Below are positions 42,163 to 50,862 of a stretch of DNA of 64,000 bases, piece by piece. The position numbers and the translations under genes were made by a program. The stretch is from positions 19,743 to 83,742 of the forward strand of contig JAFTYI010000006.1 in assembly GCA_017464815.1 (NCBI GenBank). The letters run 5' to 3'. Source of the DNA: Bacteroidaceae bacterium (GTDB lineage: Bacteria > Bacteroidota > Bacteroidia > Bacteroidales > Bacteroidaceae). Each line of letters starts with the position of its first letter. Position 1 is the stretch's first letter. The notes beneath the pieces were generated by a model. It did not search any database. It was not told the DNA's origin and saw nothing but the letters and a program-made list of their open reading frames with translations.

Positions 42163-44115
42163 CTATCTGTTATTCTTTCTCTTTCGTTCTTCGCGCTCGG
42201 CGTTCTTGCTCCGTCTTTCTTTCTTCTCCTCGGGCTTCTGCTTGGTGATGTCAAGGGGTTTCTGCTTCTCGATGGGCAGAGCGGAGACATTCCAATCCTG
42301 ACGCATGTCCCACAAGGCGCGTACTTCCAGCATTTTGGGGTAGTAGTAGACGTGCTCGGGTTGCAACTTGTCGGCGTAGAGGCCGGTGTCCCACTTGCCA
42401 TTTCCGTTGGCATCGTCCACTATGCGGGCGTAGTATTTGCCGGGATTGAGGAAGAAGAACTCGACGTGGCCCTTCTCCAACGGCTCGCGCCGGATGGGTT
42501 TGTCGTCGCCATTGAGCAACTCCACATAGGCATGGGGGGAGAGTTGTGCATTCGTCACATCGAAGGCCAAGGTGCCATAGTCGTCGAGCGAGCGCATCTT
42601 CAGGGTCTGTTTCAACTTGTCGGTGTGCAAGCCATAGATGCCCGTGAAGGCGGCTGAGTCGATGACGAGTTCATACTCCTGTTCGGGTCGCCATTCGGCG
42701 CGAATGCGGTATTTGCGGGTGAATCCGTCCATCAGTTCAAAGCGGTAGGGGATGTCCTTCCACAACGTGTCCACCTTCAGACGCAGATGTATGGCTTGTG
42801 TGTCGACACGTGCCAACGGTTCTTCAAAATCGATGGTGAGGGTGGCGTACACGTCCTTGATGCTTCCCATCTTTGGTTTCAGGAATTTGATGGGAGGAAG
42901 CGTGTCGGTCAGCACCTCGCCCTCCTTCAGGCGACGGCGCTTCTTTTTCAGCTGTTTTTGAAACTCCTCCATCTCCTTGTCCTTCTCCTTCTGATACATG
43001 GCCAGTGTCTTCTTGGAAGCCATATAGAAGGTGTCGGTGCGCGGCACGAGTTGTCCGAGCGTGTCGGTGTAGAGGTAGTCTATCGTCATCTCCAACGTAT
43101 CCAGACGGATGATGGCCGAGTCCTTCAACCAATAGTGGATGGTGTCGTTGTGCTGACTCTTTTCTATGACAAAGGCGTCCTTCTCGTCGAAGTTCATTCC
43201 CTTGAGGGTCGGCAAGGTGTCGGCCTTAGCGGCAAAGTAGAAGGAGAATTTGTTGGGCGTCAACCGCTCGTTCTTCAACAGATACTGGGTGGTCATTTCC
43301 TCCTTAAAGGCACGCAACACCAGGTCGTCGGGCAAAAAGCGGGTATAGGGGACATCAACGATGGTGTCGATGGTGAGCGAATCAATCCAAAAGGTGTCCT
43401 GCCGCACGGCCGGCTCGCTATAGGGGACTACGAGCGAATCCATGAAGGCCACCATCTCGCTCTTCTGACTGAAGCGGTAGTCCTGATCGCCATCCATCAA
43501 TCCATAGATGCGATAGGAACCCGGCGCCACTCCCTTGATGGAGAAGCGTCCGCTGGCATCGGTGCGCGAAATGCGTTCGAAGGGTTTGGTGGTGAAAGCC
43601 GTGTCGGAGAGGTCGGCATAGAGTCCCACCTGCATACCTTTCACCGGCTCCAGATTGGAGGCGTCCAATATGGTGCCGGCCACTTCCATTGAGTCGATGG
43701 CTTCGCCCGTAGAGAAGGTAAAGGCAAATTGTCCCATAGGATTGCCCTCGTTGTTGTCAGTGATGGCGTCGCCAAAGTCGATAGAGTAGGTGGTGTTGGG
43801 CCTCATCGTGTCCTGCAATTCCACAATAACGCGCTTGCCGCTGGCCTTTATCTCGGGCACATCAATCTGCGGGGGCGAGATGACCACCTTTTCCGAGGCA
43901 TTCTGCAGTTTGATGTATTCGTCAAACTCCAGCACAATACGTTTTTCGTTGCTGTTGATAGCACCTATGGCCGGATGGCTGTTCACCATCACGGGCGGTG
44001 TCTCGTCGTACATGCCGCCATCGGGCGACCCCATGCGAGCACACGAGACTATCATCAGAGCCAGCCATACCAGCGGACTCAGCAGGCGGTTGTTGTATGT
44101 GGGTTGGTTGGGCAT
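42163..44115 (-). CDS. Lipoprotein with Ig-like (Big_5) and carboxypeptidase-regulatory-like domains
   Basis: This protein of 650 residues has a lipobox ending VSCARMGSPDGG, placing the lipid on Cys at about residue 25. Residues 35-135 are an Ig-like Big_5 domain (DETPPVMVNSHPAIGAINSNEKRIVLEFDEYIKL...FTFSTG). Next comes a carboxypeptidase-regulatory-like fold (VAGTILDASNLEPVKGMQVGLYADL...GRFSIKGVAPGSYRIYGLMDG). The middle contains a Lys/Glu-rich linker (YQKEKDKEMEEFQKQLKKKRRRLKEGE), and the C-terminus is again charged. Such lipoproteins are common in Bacteroidetes next to DUF3108 genes; no enzymatic role is known. Confidence 0.82.
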   Translation of the reverse strand: MPNQPTYNNRLLSPLVWLALMIVSCARMGSPDGGMYDETPPVMVNSHPAIGAINSNEKRIVLEFDEYIKLQNASEKVVISPPQIDVPEIKASGKRVIVELQDTMRPNTTYSIDFGDAITDNNEGNPMGQFAFTFSTGEAIDSMEVAGTILDASNLEPVKGMQVGLYADLSDTAFTTKPFERISRTDASGRFSIKGVAPGSYRIYGLMDGDQDYRFSQKSEMVAFMDSLVVPYSEPAVRQDTFWIDSLTIDTIVDVPYTRFLPDDLVLRAFKEEMTTQYLLKNERLTPNKFSFYFAAKADTLPTLKGMNFDEKDAFVIEKSQHNDTIHYWLKDSAIIRLDTLEMTIDYLYTDTLGQLVPRTDTFYMASKKTLAMYQKEKDKEMEEFQKQLKKKRRRLKEGEVLTDTLPPIKFLKPKMGSIKDVYATLTIDFEEPLARVDTQAIHLRLKVDTLWKDIPYRFELMDGFTRKYRIRAEWRPEQEYELVIDSAAFTGIYGLHTDKLKQTLKMRSLDDYGTLAFDVTNAQLSPHAYVELLNGDDKPIRREPLEKGHVEFFFLNPGKYYARIVDDANGNGKWDTGLYADKLQPEHVYYYPKMLEVRALWDMRQDWNVSALPIEKQKPLDITKQKPEEKKERRSKNAEREERKRKNNR

Positions 44116-44141
44116 ATTCTGTTGGGTTCTTTTGTTCTTTT

Positions 44142-44228
44142 CTAGGGGGGGCTAGAGATTCTAGATATTCTAGATTGCCTAGATTTTCTAGAGATTCTAG
44201 ACTGTCTAGACTAATCTAGATTATCTAG
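44142..44228. repeat. 9-bp array, 10 CTAG periods
   Basis: CTAG occurs at 44142, 44152, 44161, 44170, 44179, 44188, 44197, 44206, 44216 and 44225: spacing 9 with two slips to 10. The typical unit is TCTAGATTN. Each TCTAGA is itself a palindrome. CTAG is generally rare in bacterial DNA, so ten copies in 87 bases stand out. It lies between the GH3-like gene and the lipoprotein gene. Confidence 0.93.
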
Positions 44229-44259
44229 GAGATTCAGGGGGCTGACTTATTTTGAGTTA

Positions 44260-45768
44260 TCATTTGTTATAATTCAACATTTCATCGATGTAGTCCCTTG
44301 TATTGCTCAGGCGGGGCACTTTGTGCTGGCCACCTAACTTGCCCTTATCCTTCAGCCAGTCGTGAAACAGGTCAGGGCGGGCGGGCACTACCTCCAAGCG
44401 TTGCAGGGTGATGTCCTTGTAGCGTTTGGCCTCGTAATCGCTGTTCACCTGTTGCAAGGTGGTGTCGAGCACTTGGGTAAAGTGTTCGATGGAGTCGGGC
44501 GCTACTGAGAACTCAATGAGCCATTGGTGGCGACATTTGGCATCGGTGCCCATGAAGACGGGGGCAGCCGTGTATTCGCTCACCTGTGCGCCGGTGGCGG
44601 CACAAGCTGCCTGCAACCCTTTCTCGGCATTTTCCACCACCAGCTCCTCGCCAAAAGCATTGATGAAGTGCTTGGTGCGCCCTGAGATAACAAACTTATA
44701 GGGATTTTTGCTCGTAAACCGCACGGTGTCGCCTATCAGATAGCGCCACAATCCGCACAGATTGCTGATGACCACGGCATAGTTGCGTCCGACTTCAATA
44801 CCTGTCAGAGGCACTACGGCAGGATTGGGTTTGTTCAACTCTTCCAATGGGACAAACTCGTAGAACACGCCATAATCCAGCATCAGCATCATCGAAGGAT
44901 CGGCAGGGTCGTTCTGCACCCCGAAGAAGCCTTCGCTGGCATTATAGGTCTCGCGATACTGCATGCGGGGGCTGCGGATGAGTTGCTGGTAGGTTTCGCG
45001 ATAGGGGGCAAAGCTGACTCCACCATGGAAGAAGACCTCCAGATTCGGCCACACCTCGTCCAACGATTGTGCGCCAGTGATTTCCAACACCCGTTTGATG
45101 ACGGCCATCATCCACGATGGCACGCCGGAGATGTTGGTAATGTTCTTGCTGATGGTGTTGCGGGCAATGCGCTCCATTTTCTCCTCGAAGTCGCTCAACA
45201 GGGCTATCTCCTTGCTGGGGACACGCAGGAAATTCACCAACGGATTGACGTTTTCGATGAGGATGGCCGAGAGGTCGCCCACCAAGCTGTGTTTCAAGTT
45301 GTAGTTGGGTGCATGGCTTCCGCCCAAGATAAGCCCCTTGCCACTGAAGAGGGCCGAGTCGGGGCGTGTCATCAGGTAGTAGGCAATGCAATCGGTGGGT
45401 CCCTTGTAGTGCATCTGTTTCAAGCCCTCGTTGCTCACGGGGATAAACTTGCTTTTGTCATTTGTGGTGCCCGACGACTTGGCATACCACCTCACCTGAG
45501 AGGGCCACAACACGTTGCGTGCACCATGCCGCATGCGCTCCACATAGGGTTTGATGTCATCGTAGGATTGGATAGGCACCTGACGGACGTAGTCCTCATA
45601 GGTGCGTATGGTGCCATATCCGTGTTTCACCCCCCATTCGGTGTGAGCGGCCTTGGCCACCAACTTCTTCAATTGATCAGCCTGCAGGGATTCTGCTTGT
45701 GTATCATAAGCTTGTAAAGCCCGTTGGCGTGGGATAAAACCCTTGCTTATCAAGTCTGTTATACTCAT
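44260..45768 (-). CDS. GH3 auxin-responsive promoter family protein
   Basis: This protein of 502 residues resembles the GH3 acyl-acid-amido synthetase family of the ANL adenylating superfamily. Visible motifs are the nucleotide-binding loop WYAKSSGTTNDKSKFIPVS (about residues 93-115), a central YNASEGFFGVQND, and LCGLWRYLIGDTVRFTSKNPYKFVISGRTKHFINAFGEELVVENAE near 325-375. In plants GH3 enzymes conjugate amino acids to acyl acids; the bacterial substrate is unknown. It is divergent from pfkA, and a TACTTTTG element lies 43 bases upstream. Confidence 0.9.
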   Translation of the reverse strand: MSITDLISKGFIPRQRALQAYDTQAESLQADQLKKLVAKAAHTEWGVKHGYGTIRTYEDYVRQVPIQSYDDIKPYVERMRHGARNVLWPSQVRWYAKSSGTTNDKSKFIPVSNEGLKQMHYKGPTDCIAYYLMTRPDSALFSGKGLILGGSHAPNYNLKHSLVGDLSAILIENVNPLVNFLRVPSKEIALLSDFEEKMERIARNTISKNITNISGVPSWMMAVIKRVLEITGAQSLDEVWPNLEVFFHGGVSFAPYRETYQQLIRSPRMQYRETYNASEGFFGVQNDPADPSMMLMLDYGVFYEFVPLEELNKPNPAVVPLTGIEVGRNYAVVISNLCGLWRYLIGDTVRFTSKNPYKFVISGRTKHFINAFGEELVVENAEKGLQAACAATGAQVSEYTAAPVFMGTDAKCRHQWLIEFSVAPDSIEHFTQVLDTTLQQVNSDYEAKRYKDITLQRLEVVPARPDLFHDWLKDKGKLGGQHKVPRLSNTRDYIDEMLNYNK

Positions 45769-45810
45769 CTATTTACCTTTCTTTTCTCAAAATAAGATAA
45801 AATTTGTCCG

Positions 45811-45818
45811 CAAAAGTA
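45811..45818 (-). promoter_or_regulatory. Putative -7 element of the GH3-like gene
   Basis: The minus strand reads TACTTTTG (TAnnTTTG) 43 bases before the ATG; the -33 element is unclear. Confidence 0.55.
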
Positions 45819-45968
45819 GTGTAAACTTCTGAAAATACCTATCTTTACACGCCGATTTTAACGAATGTTTCAGTAAAAGAAGAACTTTAAGGCCAATTTA
45901 AGGAAAAAAAGGCATCGGAAATAACGTAAAATGCATAAACGTACTATTCATTTATATACTATATAGAA

Positions 45969-46979
45969 ATGCGCATCGGAATTCTGACATCGGGCGGAGA
46001 CTGTCCCGGCATCAATGCCACCATCCGTGGCGTGTGCAAAACAGCCATCTTGAACTATGGCATGGAGGTCATAGGCATCCACAGTGGATTCAAGGGGTTG
46101 ATTGACCTTGACTATGAAGTGATGAACGAACGGTCGCTCACCGGCCTGCTCACCATGGGAGGCACCATCCTGGGCACCTCGCGCGAGAAGCCGTACAGCA
46201 AGAAACAGGCCGTGCCGGGCATCGACAAGCCGGCCTTGTTGAAGGCCAATGTGGAGCAGCTGGGGCTGGACGCGGTAGTGTGCATCGGTGGAAACGGTAC
46301 TCAGAAGACGGCCGGGAAGATGGCCCGCGCGGGCATCCCCGTCATAGGCATTCCCAAGACGATTGACAACGACGTGGCCGGCACCGACCTCTGCTTCGGG
46401 TTCCACACGGCCGTCAGCATCGCCACCGAGGCCATCGACCGCCTGCACAGCACCGCCAGTGCCCACCGTCGGGTGATGGTCATCGAGGTGATGGGTCACA
46501 AGGCGGGGTGGCTGGCCCTCTACAGCGGCATGGCCGGTGGGGGCGACGTCATCCTCATCCCCGAGCGCCCCTACGACATGGGGCACATCTGCCAAGCCAT
46601 CATGAACCGCATGCAACGGGGCAAGAACTATGCCATCGTGGTGGTGGCCGAGGGGTTGCCCACGCCCCGTCCCGGACGTGCCGGTGAATACATTGCTTCC
46701 ACCATCGCCGAGATGACGGGCATCGAAGCCCGCGAGACGGTGTTGGGATACACCCAGCGAGGCGGCTCGCCATGCCCCTTTGACCGCATCCTCTCCACCC
46801 GCATGGGCAGCCATGCCGTGGAGCTGATTGCACGCGGCGAGTTCGGACGCATGGTGGCCGTCCGTGGCGAGAGCATCACCTCTGTGCCCTTGGCCGAGGT
46901 GGCAGGCTGCACACGCATGGTGCCGCCCGACCACGAGTTGGTTCTGCAAGGGCAGCACATGGGCATCTGCTTTGGCTAA
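45969..46979 (+). CDS. pfkA: 6-phosphofructokinase
   Basis: This protein of 336 residues phosphorylates fructose 6-phosphate in glycolysis. The N-terminal nucleotide loop is GILTSGGDCPGINATIRG; the catalytic PKTIDNDVAGTD carries both aspartates; MGHKAGWLALYSG and VVVAEGLP follow. The phosphoryl-donor loop reads IGGNGTQ rather than the E. coli IGGDGS: the Gly linked to ATP use (where PPi enzymes have Asp) is kept, but the preceding Asp is Asn. This form is, as far as I recall, common in Bacteroidetes paralogues, so donor preference should not be assumed from E. coli. It is divergent from the GH3-like gene. Confidence 0.93.
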   Translation: MRIGILTSGGDCPGINATIRGVCKTAILNYGMEVIGIHSGFKGLIDLDYEVMNERSLTGLLTMGGTILGTSREKPYSKKQAVPGIDKPALLKANVEQLGLDAVVCIGGNGTQKTAGKMARAGIPVIGIPKTIDNDVAGTDLCFGFHTAVSIATEAIDRLHSTASAHRRVMVIEVMGHKAGWLALYSGMAGGGDVILIPERPYDMGHICQAIMNRMQRGKNYAIVVVAEGLPTPRPGRAGEYIASTIAEMTGIEARETVLGYTQRGGSPCPFDRILSTRMGSHAVELIARGEFGRMVAVRGESITSVPLAEVAGCTRMVPPDHELVLQGQHMGICFG

Positions 46980-47002
46980 ACAGAAGAAAATGAAGACTTT
47001 TC

Positions 47003-47033
47003 TTTGTGCATTGGTTTTCTTGCAGTATCTTTG
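47003..47033 (+). promoter_or_regulatory. Promoter of the acyl-CoA ligase gene
   Basis: TTTG (47003-47006), 19 bases, TATCTTTG (47026-47033): an exact consensus match, 23 bases before the ATG. Confidence 0.88.
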
Positions 47034-47056
47034 CAGCCGTTAACAATTACTAAAAT

Positions 47057-48958
47057 ATGAAAAAAACACTTGTAGATTTATTTGAAGCGTCGGTCAGCAA
47101 GTATCCCAACAACACATTCTTGTTGGAGAAGACCGGCAAACAGTTTGAACCTACTACTTACACAGAAGTTAAGAATCAAGTCTATCGCCTCGGTGCCGGA
47201 CTTCAGGCCTTGGGCGTGAAGAAAGGCGACACCATGGCGTTGCTCAGCGAGGGACGCAACATGTGGGTCATCGGCGAGCTGGCGATGTTCTATGCCGGAG
47301 CCATCAATGTGCCCCTGAGCATCAAGCTCGAGGAGAGCAACGACCTGCTGTTCCGCTTGAAGCACGGCGATGTGAAGTATGTGATGGTCAGTGGCACCCA
47401 GTTGAAGAAAATCCGCGCCATCAAGGAGCAGCTCACGCTGGTGGAGAAGGTCATTGTCTTCGACGAACAGAAGGAATATGAGGAGAAGGAGATTGCCCTC
47501 AGCGAGGTGTTTGCCATGGGCGACGAGTTCCTGAAGAGCCACACCGAGGAGGAATTCCTGAGCGTGGCCCGCTCCATCCAGAACGATGACTATGCCACCA
47601 TCACCTACACCAGCGGTACGACCGCCGACCCCAAGGGTGTGGTGCTGACCCACCGCAACTACACGGCCAACGTGGAGCAGTCGCTCACGCTGGTGGACAT
47701 TGACGAACATTGGCGCACGCTCATCATCCTGCCCCTCGACCACTGCTTTGCCCACGTGGTGGGATTCTACATCATGATGTCCGTGGGTGCTACGGCCGCT
47801 ACCACCCAAGTGGGCCGCACGCCGCTGGAGACCCTCAAGAACATACCTCTTAATATTAAGGAGGTGCGTCCCCACTTCATCCTCAGTGTGCCTGCCTTGG
47901 CCAAGACGTTCAAGAAGAACATCGAGCAGGGCATCCGCGCCAAGGGCCCCACGACGGTGAAGCTCTTCAACATGGGACTGAAGGTGCGCCAGATTTACTT
48001 CGGCGAGAGCAACCAAGACTTCAAGGGATGGCGTTACCTGCTGAAGCCCCTCGTGTGGTTGTTCGACAAGGTGCTCTTCTCCAAGGTGCGCGAGAACTTC
48101 GGTGGCGAGCTCCGCTTCTTCATCGGAGGCGGCGCGTTGCTCGACAAGGACTTGCAGAAGTTCTACGTCGGCGTGGGTATGCCCATGTATCAGGGCTACG
48201 GCTTGAGCGAAGCCACCCCCGTCATCTCCAGCAACGGCCCCACCCTCTACCGCTTCGGCTCAAGCGGTAAGCTGGTGAAACCCATCGAACTGAAGATTTG
48301 CGACAACGAGGGTAAGGAACTGCCCGTTGGCGAGATGGGAGAAATCGTGGTGAAGGGCGAGAACGTGATGGCCGGATATTGGAAGAATCCCGAATCCACC
48401 GCCGAGACCGTGCGCGACGGCTACCTCTACACGGGCGACTTGGGTTACATGACCAAGGAGGGACTGCTCTACGTGAAGGGTCGCTTCAAGAGCCTGCTCA
48501 TCGGCAGCGATGGCGAGAAGTACAGCCCCGAAGGCATCGAGGAGGCACTCGTGGAGAAGTCGCGCTACATCGACCAGGTGATGCTCTACAACAACCAGTC
48601 GGCCTACACCACGGCCGTCATCGTGCCCAACCGCGACCAGCTCATCCGCAAGTTGAAGGAGCAGGGCCTCAGCCTCGACACCGAGGAGGGACGCACCGCC
48701 GCCTTGCAGAAACTGGAAAGCGAGCTGAACAAGTATAAGAAGGGTGGCGAGTTCGAAGGTATGTTCCCCGAGCGTTGGCTGCCCAGCTGCTTCGCCGTGT
48801 TGGCCGAGCCGTTCACCGAGCAGAACCAGATGATCAACAGCACCATGAAGATGGTTCGCGGCAAGATTGAAAAGGCCTACGCCGACCGCATTGCCTACAT
48901 GTACACCCCCGAGGGCAAGCAATTGCTCAACCAACAGAACTTGGATGCGTTGAAGTAA
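47057..48958 (+). CDS. AMP-binding long-chain fatty acid-CoA ligase-like enzyme
   Basis: This 633-residue member of the ANL superfamily has the P-loop TYTSGTTADPKGVVLTH near residues 185-200, the adenine-binding GYGLSEATP near 385, and YTGDLGYMTKEGLLYVKGRFKSLL with the hinge and the catalytic Lys region (SDGEKYSPEGIEE) toward the C-terminus. It would activate a fatty acid with ATP and pass it to CoA. The end of the protein (MINSTMKMVRGKI) fits the C-terminal cap. It is monocistronic by context: own promoter and a strong hairpin terminator after the stop. Confidence 0.92.
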   Translation: MKKTLVDLFEASVSKYPNNTFLLEKTGKQFEPTTYTEVKNQVYRLGAGLQALGVKKGDTMALLSEGRNMWVIGELAMFYAGAINVPLSIKLEESNDLLFRLKHGDVKYVMVSGTQLKKIRAIKEQLTLVEKVIVFDEQKEYEEKEIALSEVFAMGDEFLKSHTEEEFLSVARSIQNDDYATITYTSGTTADPKGVVLTHRNYTANVEQSLTLVDIDEHWRTLIILPLDHCFAHVVGFYIMMSVGATAATTQVGRTPLETLKNIPLNIKEVRPHFILSVPALAKTFKKNIEQGIRAKGPTTVKLFNMGLKVRQIYFGESNQDFKGWRYLLKPLVWLFDKVLFSKVRENFGGELRFFIGGGALLDKDLQKFYVGVGMPMYQGYGLSEATPVISSNGPTLYRFGSSGKLVKPIELKICDNEGKELPVGEMGEIVVKGENVMAGYWKNPESTAETVRDGYLYTGDLGYMTKEGLLYVKGRFKSLLIGSDGEKYSPEGIEEALVEKSRYIDQVMLYNNQSAYTTAVIVPNRDQLIRKLKEQGLSLDTEEGRTAALQKLESELNKYKKGGEFEGMFPERWLPSCFAVLAEPFTEQNQMINSTMKMVRGKIEKAYADRIAYMYTPEGKQLLNQQNLDALK

Positions 48959-48984
48959 TACACATTAATAACATCTTACAGTTT

Positions 48985-49014
48985 AAGGGCTTGAAACACC
49001 TGTTTCAGGCCCTT
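48985..49014 (+). terminator. Hairpin terminator of the acyl-CoA ligase gene
   Basis: AAGGGCTTGAAAC and GTTTCAGGCCCTT pair with one mismatch around a four-base loop, 27 bases after the stop. The T tail is short. Confidence 0.85.
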
Positions 49015-49033
49015 ATTCATGCATGGCAATCGC

Positions 49034-49073
49034 ACCCCTTGCAAGGGGTACCATCATACCTCTTGCAAGGGGT
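49034..49073. repeat. Pair of CCCCTTGCAAGGGG-type palindromes, 24 bp apart
   Basis: ACCCCTTGCAAGGGGT at 49034-49049 is a perfect palindrome. ACCTCTTGCAAGGGGT at 49058-49073 is the second, imperfect copy. They lie between two convergent genes (acyl-CoA ligase, wbqC). Confidence 0.85.
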
Positions 49074-49198
49074 ATCGAGATAGGGCATGCATGAGGTGCA
49101 AAGGTGCCCATGTATAGAGCCTAACAGGTTGATAATAGGCGCATTACAAAAATTCAAAGAAAACATCTTGCAGGAGTAGCAAGGATATTGAAAATCTT

Positions 49199-49843
49199 CT
49201 ACAACACAGCATCGGATGTAGAGGCGGCAATGACCAGCAGACTCTCCGGCCCCATGTTGAAGAGGAGGTCGACGATGCTGAGGTCGGGCAGGAAGCCGTG
49301 GCGCTCCTTGAACACCTGGTAGTAGGGGCGCGGCGCATAGCCGGGGAGCGCCTCGGTGCAGGGGCGCTTGGGATGGATGAGGGTGCGCAGGTCGGTGTCG
49401 CCAGCGGGCACCTCATGAAGGTATTCGGTGCTCAGCCCGACGCGTGGTTCGAAGCCGATAAGGTTACATACCAACTCACGCAACCGCTCGTTGAAGTCGA
49501 GCAGGAAGGTAATCTTCCTCTCGTAGAAGGGGCGGAAGTCGTCGGCATAGTATTCAAAGAAAGGGCTTTGGCGGTAGGCAGCCTCCAGGGCATTCCAGTG
49601 GAGGTGGCGCCAGTTGCCGTGGTCGCTGATGCGCACGTCGCGCATCAGGCACTTCTCGCCACCGTTGCTCTCGGTGGGGATGGTCAGTGGCAAGGGGCCT
49701 TGCGCGGTGGCAATGATGCACCGGTTGCGGTAGGTCTGCTTCACATAGTGCTCCCATTGCTCGATGCATGCGCCTTCGGTGGCGGCATAGAGCTGTGCGT
49801 AGTATGAAACGGGGGCCAAGTAGGCGGTGGAGAAGTGGTGCAT
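49199..49843 (-). CDS. WbqC family protein
   Basis: This protein of 214 residues has the WbqC-like layout: N-terminal STAYLAPVSYYAQLYAA, then WEHYVKQTYRNRCIIATAQGPLPLTIP, and a central RHLHWNALEAAYRQSPFFEYYADDFRPFYE. The family is associated with polysaccharide biosynthesis in some bacteria but has no proven catalytic activity. It is 13 bases downstream of the lepB-like gene, in an apparent dapB-lepB-lepB-wbqC unit on the minus strand. Confidence 0.88.
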   Translation of the reverse strand: MHHFSTAYLAPVSYYAQLYAATEGACIEQWEHYVKQTYRNRCIIATAQGPLPLTIPTESNGGEKCLMRDVRISDHGNWRHLHWNALEAAYRQSPFFEYYADDFRPFYERKITFLLDFNERLRELVCNLIGFEPRVGLSTEYLHEVPAGDTDLRTLIHPKRPCTEALPGYAPRPYYQVFKERHGFLPDLSIVDLLFNMGPESLLVIAASTSDAVL

Positions 49844-49856
49844 GGTTGATGAGTAT

Positions 49857-50780
49857 CTACAATTTGTTTCCTACCCTCTCCCATCGGTATCCCTTGTCCC
49901 AAGGCTGTTCGGGGTCGTGGGAGAACCAGATGAACGAGGCGCGTCCGATGAGGTGGTCTTCGGGCACGAAGCCGAAGAGGCGCGAGTCGGTGACATTGAT
50001 GGAGTTGCTTGCCGCCACCCAGCAGTAGTTCTTGGTGAAGCGGAATCCCTTGACGGGTGTACCGTCGATGACCAGCGTGTTGCCCTTGATGGTGGCGCGG
50101 CGCCCTTCGTGCAGATTGATGGTGTTGCACAGCAGCTTGACATTCCACGGATAGGCCCTCACCAACATGCCGCGGGCAGGCACCACAAAGGGGTGTACGC
50201 CATCGGTGGCCGCCGTCTGCAGGGGCTTGATGGCGACGGCATCCTGCAACTCCTGCTTCAACAGGTAGAGTTCATAGTGGCTGAAGCTGCGCACATAGTC
50301 CCCTTTGTCGTACCCCAACAGCTGATTGTCGGTGAGGCCCGCGTTTTTCAGCGCCGCCAGCATCATCTCCTCCTGCTCGCCAGGGTAGGCGTAGAGGAAC
50401 TTGTCATCGGGGCTCACGATGCTGTCGCCCGTCACCACGCGCTCGCCGTTGAGCATCAGCGTGTCGCCCGGCTGGCCCACGCAACGGCTGATGTACACCT
50501 CGCGCCGGTCGATGGGCGTCGAGGGGTCGGCGGGTGCGGGATTGTTGAACAGCACCACGTCGCCCCGCCTTACACCGTCGGGCGCCCAGCGGTGATAGCC
50601 GATGAGCGAGGTGAAGGGCAGGCGCAGGCCGTAGCTCCACTTGTTCACCATCACACGGTCGCCCCGATAGAGGGTGTTCTCCATGCCGTCGGACGGGATG
50701 GTGCACGAGGTGAAGGCCAGTGTCCGCACAAGCAGGACAAGGGCCACGGCTATCAACAAGGTCAGTAGGGTACGTTTCAT
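49857..50780 (-). CDS. Signal peptidase I homologue lacking both catalytic residues
   Basis: This protein of 307 residues has one N-terminal membrane anchor (TLLTLLIAVALVLLVRTLAF) and all the S26 peptidase I boxes, but not the catalytic dyad. Box B reads TIPSDGMENTLYRGD where active enzymes have P-S/T-x-S-M/L: the nucleophile position is Gly32 (GGC). Box D reads VYISRCVGQPGD where the general base Lys is expected before Arg: the residue is Ser98 (AGC). Box E (FVPEDHLIGRASFIW) is intact. The gene lies 82 bases downstream of the full-length lepB. No frameshift or stop is present, so it is maintained as a protein and probably is a pseudo-enzyme. Confidence 0.85.
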   Translation of the reverse strand: MKRTLLTLLIAVALVLLVRTLAFTSCTIPSDGMENTLYRGDRVMVNKWSYGLRLPFTSLIGYHRWAPDGVRRGDVVLFNNPAPADPSTPIDRREVYISRCVGQPGDTLMLNGERVVTGDSIVSPDDKFLYAYPGEQEEMMLAALKNAGLTDNQLLGYDKGDYVRSFSHYELYLLKQELQDAVAIKPLQTAATDGVHPFVVPARGMLVRAYPWNVKLLCNTINLHEGRRATIKGNTLVIDGTPVKGFRFTKNYCWVAASNSINVTDSRLFGFVPEDHLIGRASFIWFSHDPEQPWDKGYRWERVGNKL

Positions 50781-50862
50781 GTTTTTTTCAGTTACAAGTT
50801 ATGAGCTACAAGCTACAAAATCTGTCAGTATTGTGTGGCCACTCGTAGCTGTTCACTATTTA

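Noticed and set aside
49857-50780. Pseudogene call for the second lepB homologue
   Set aside because: Despite loss of the catalytic dyad, the frame is full length with all other boxes intact, so it is not a decayed gene by sequence.
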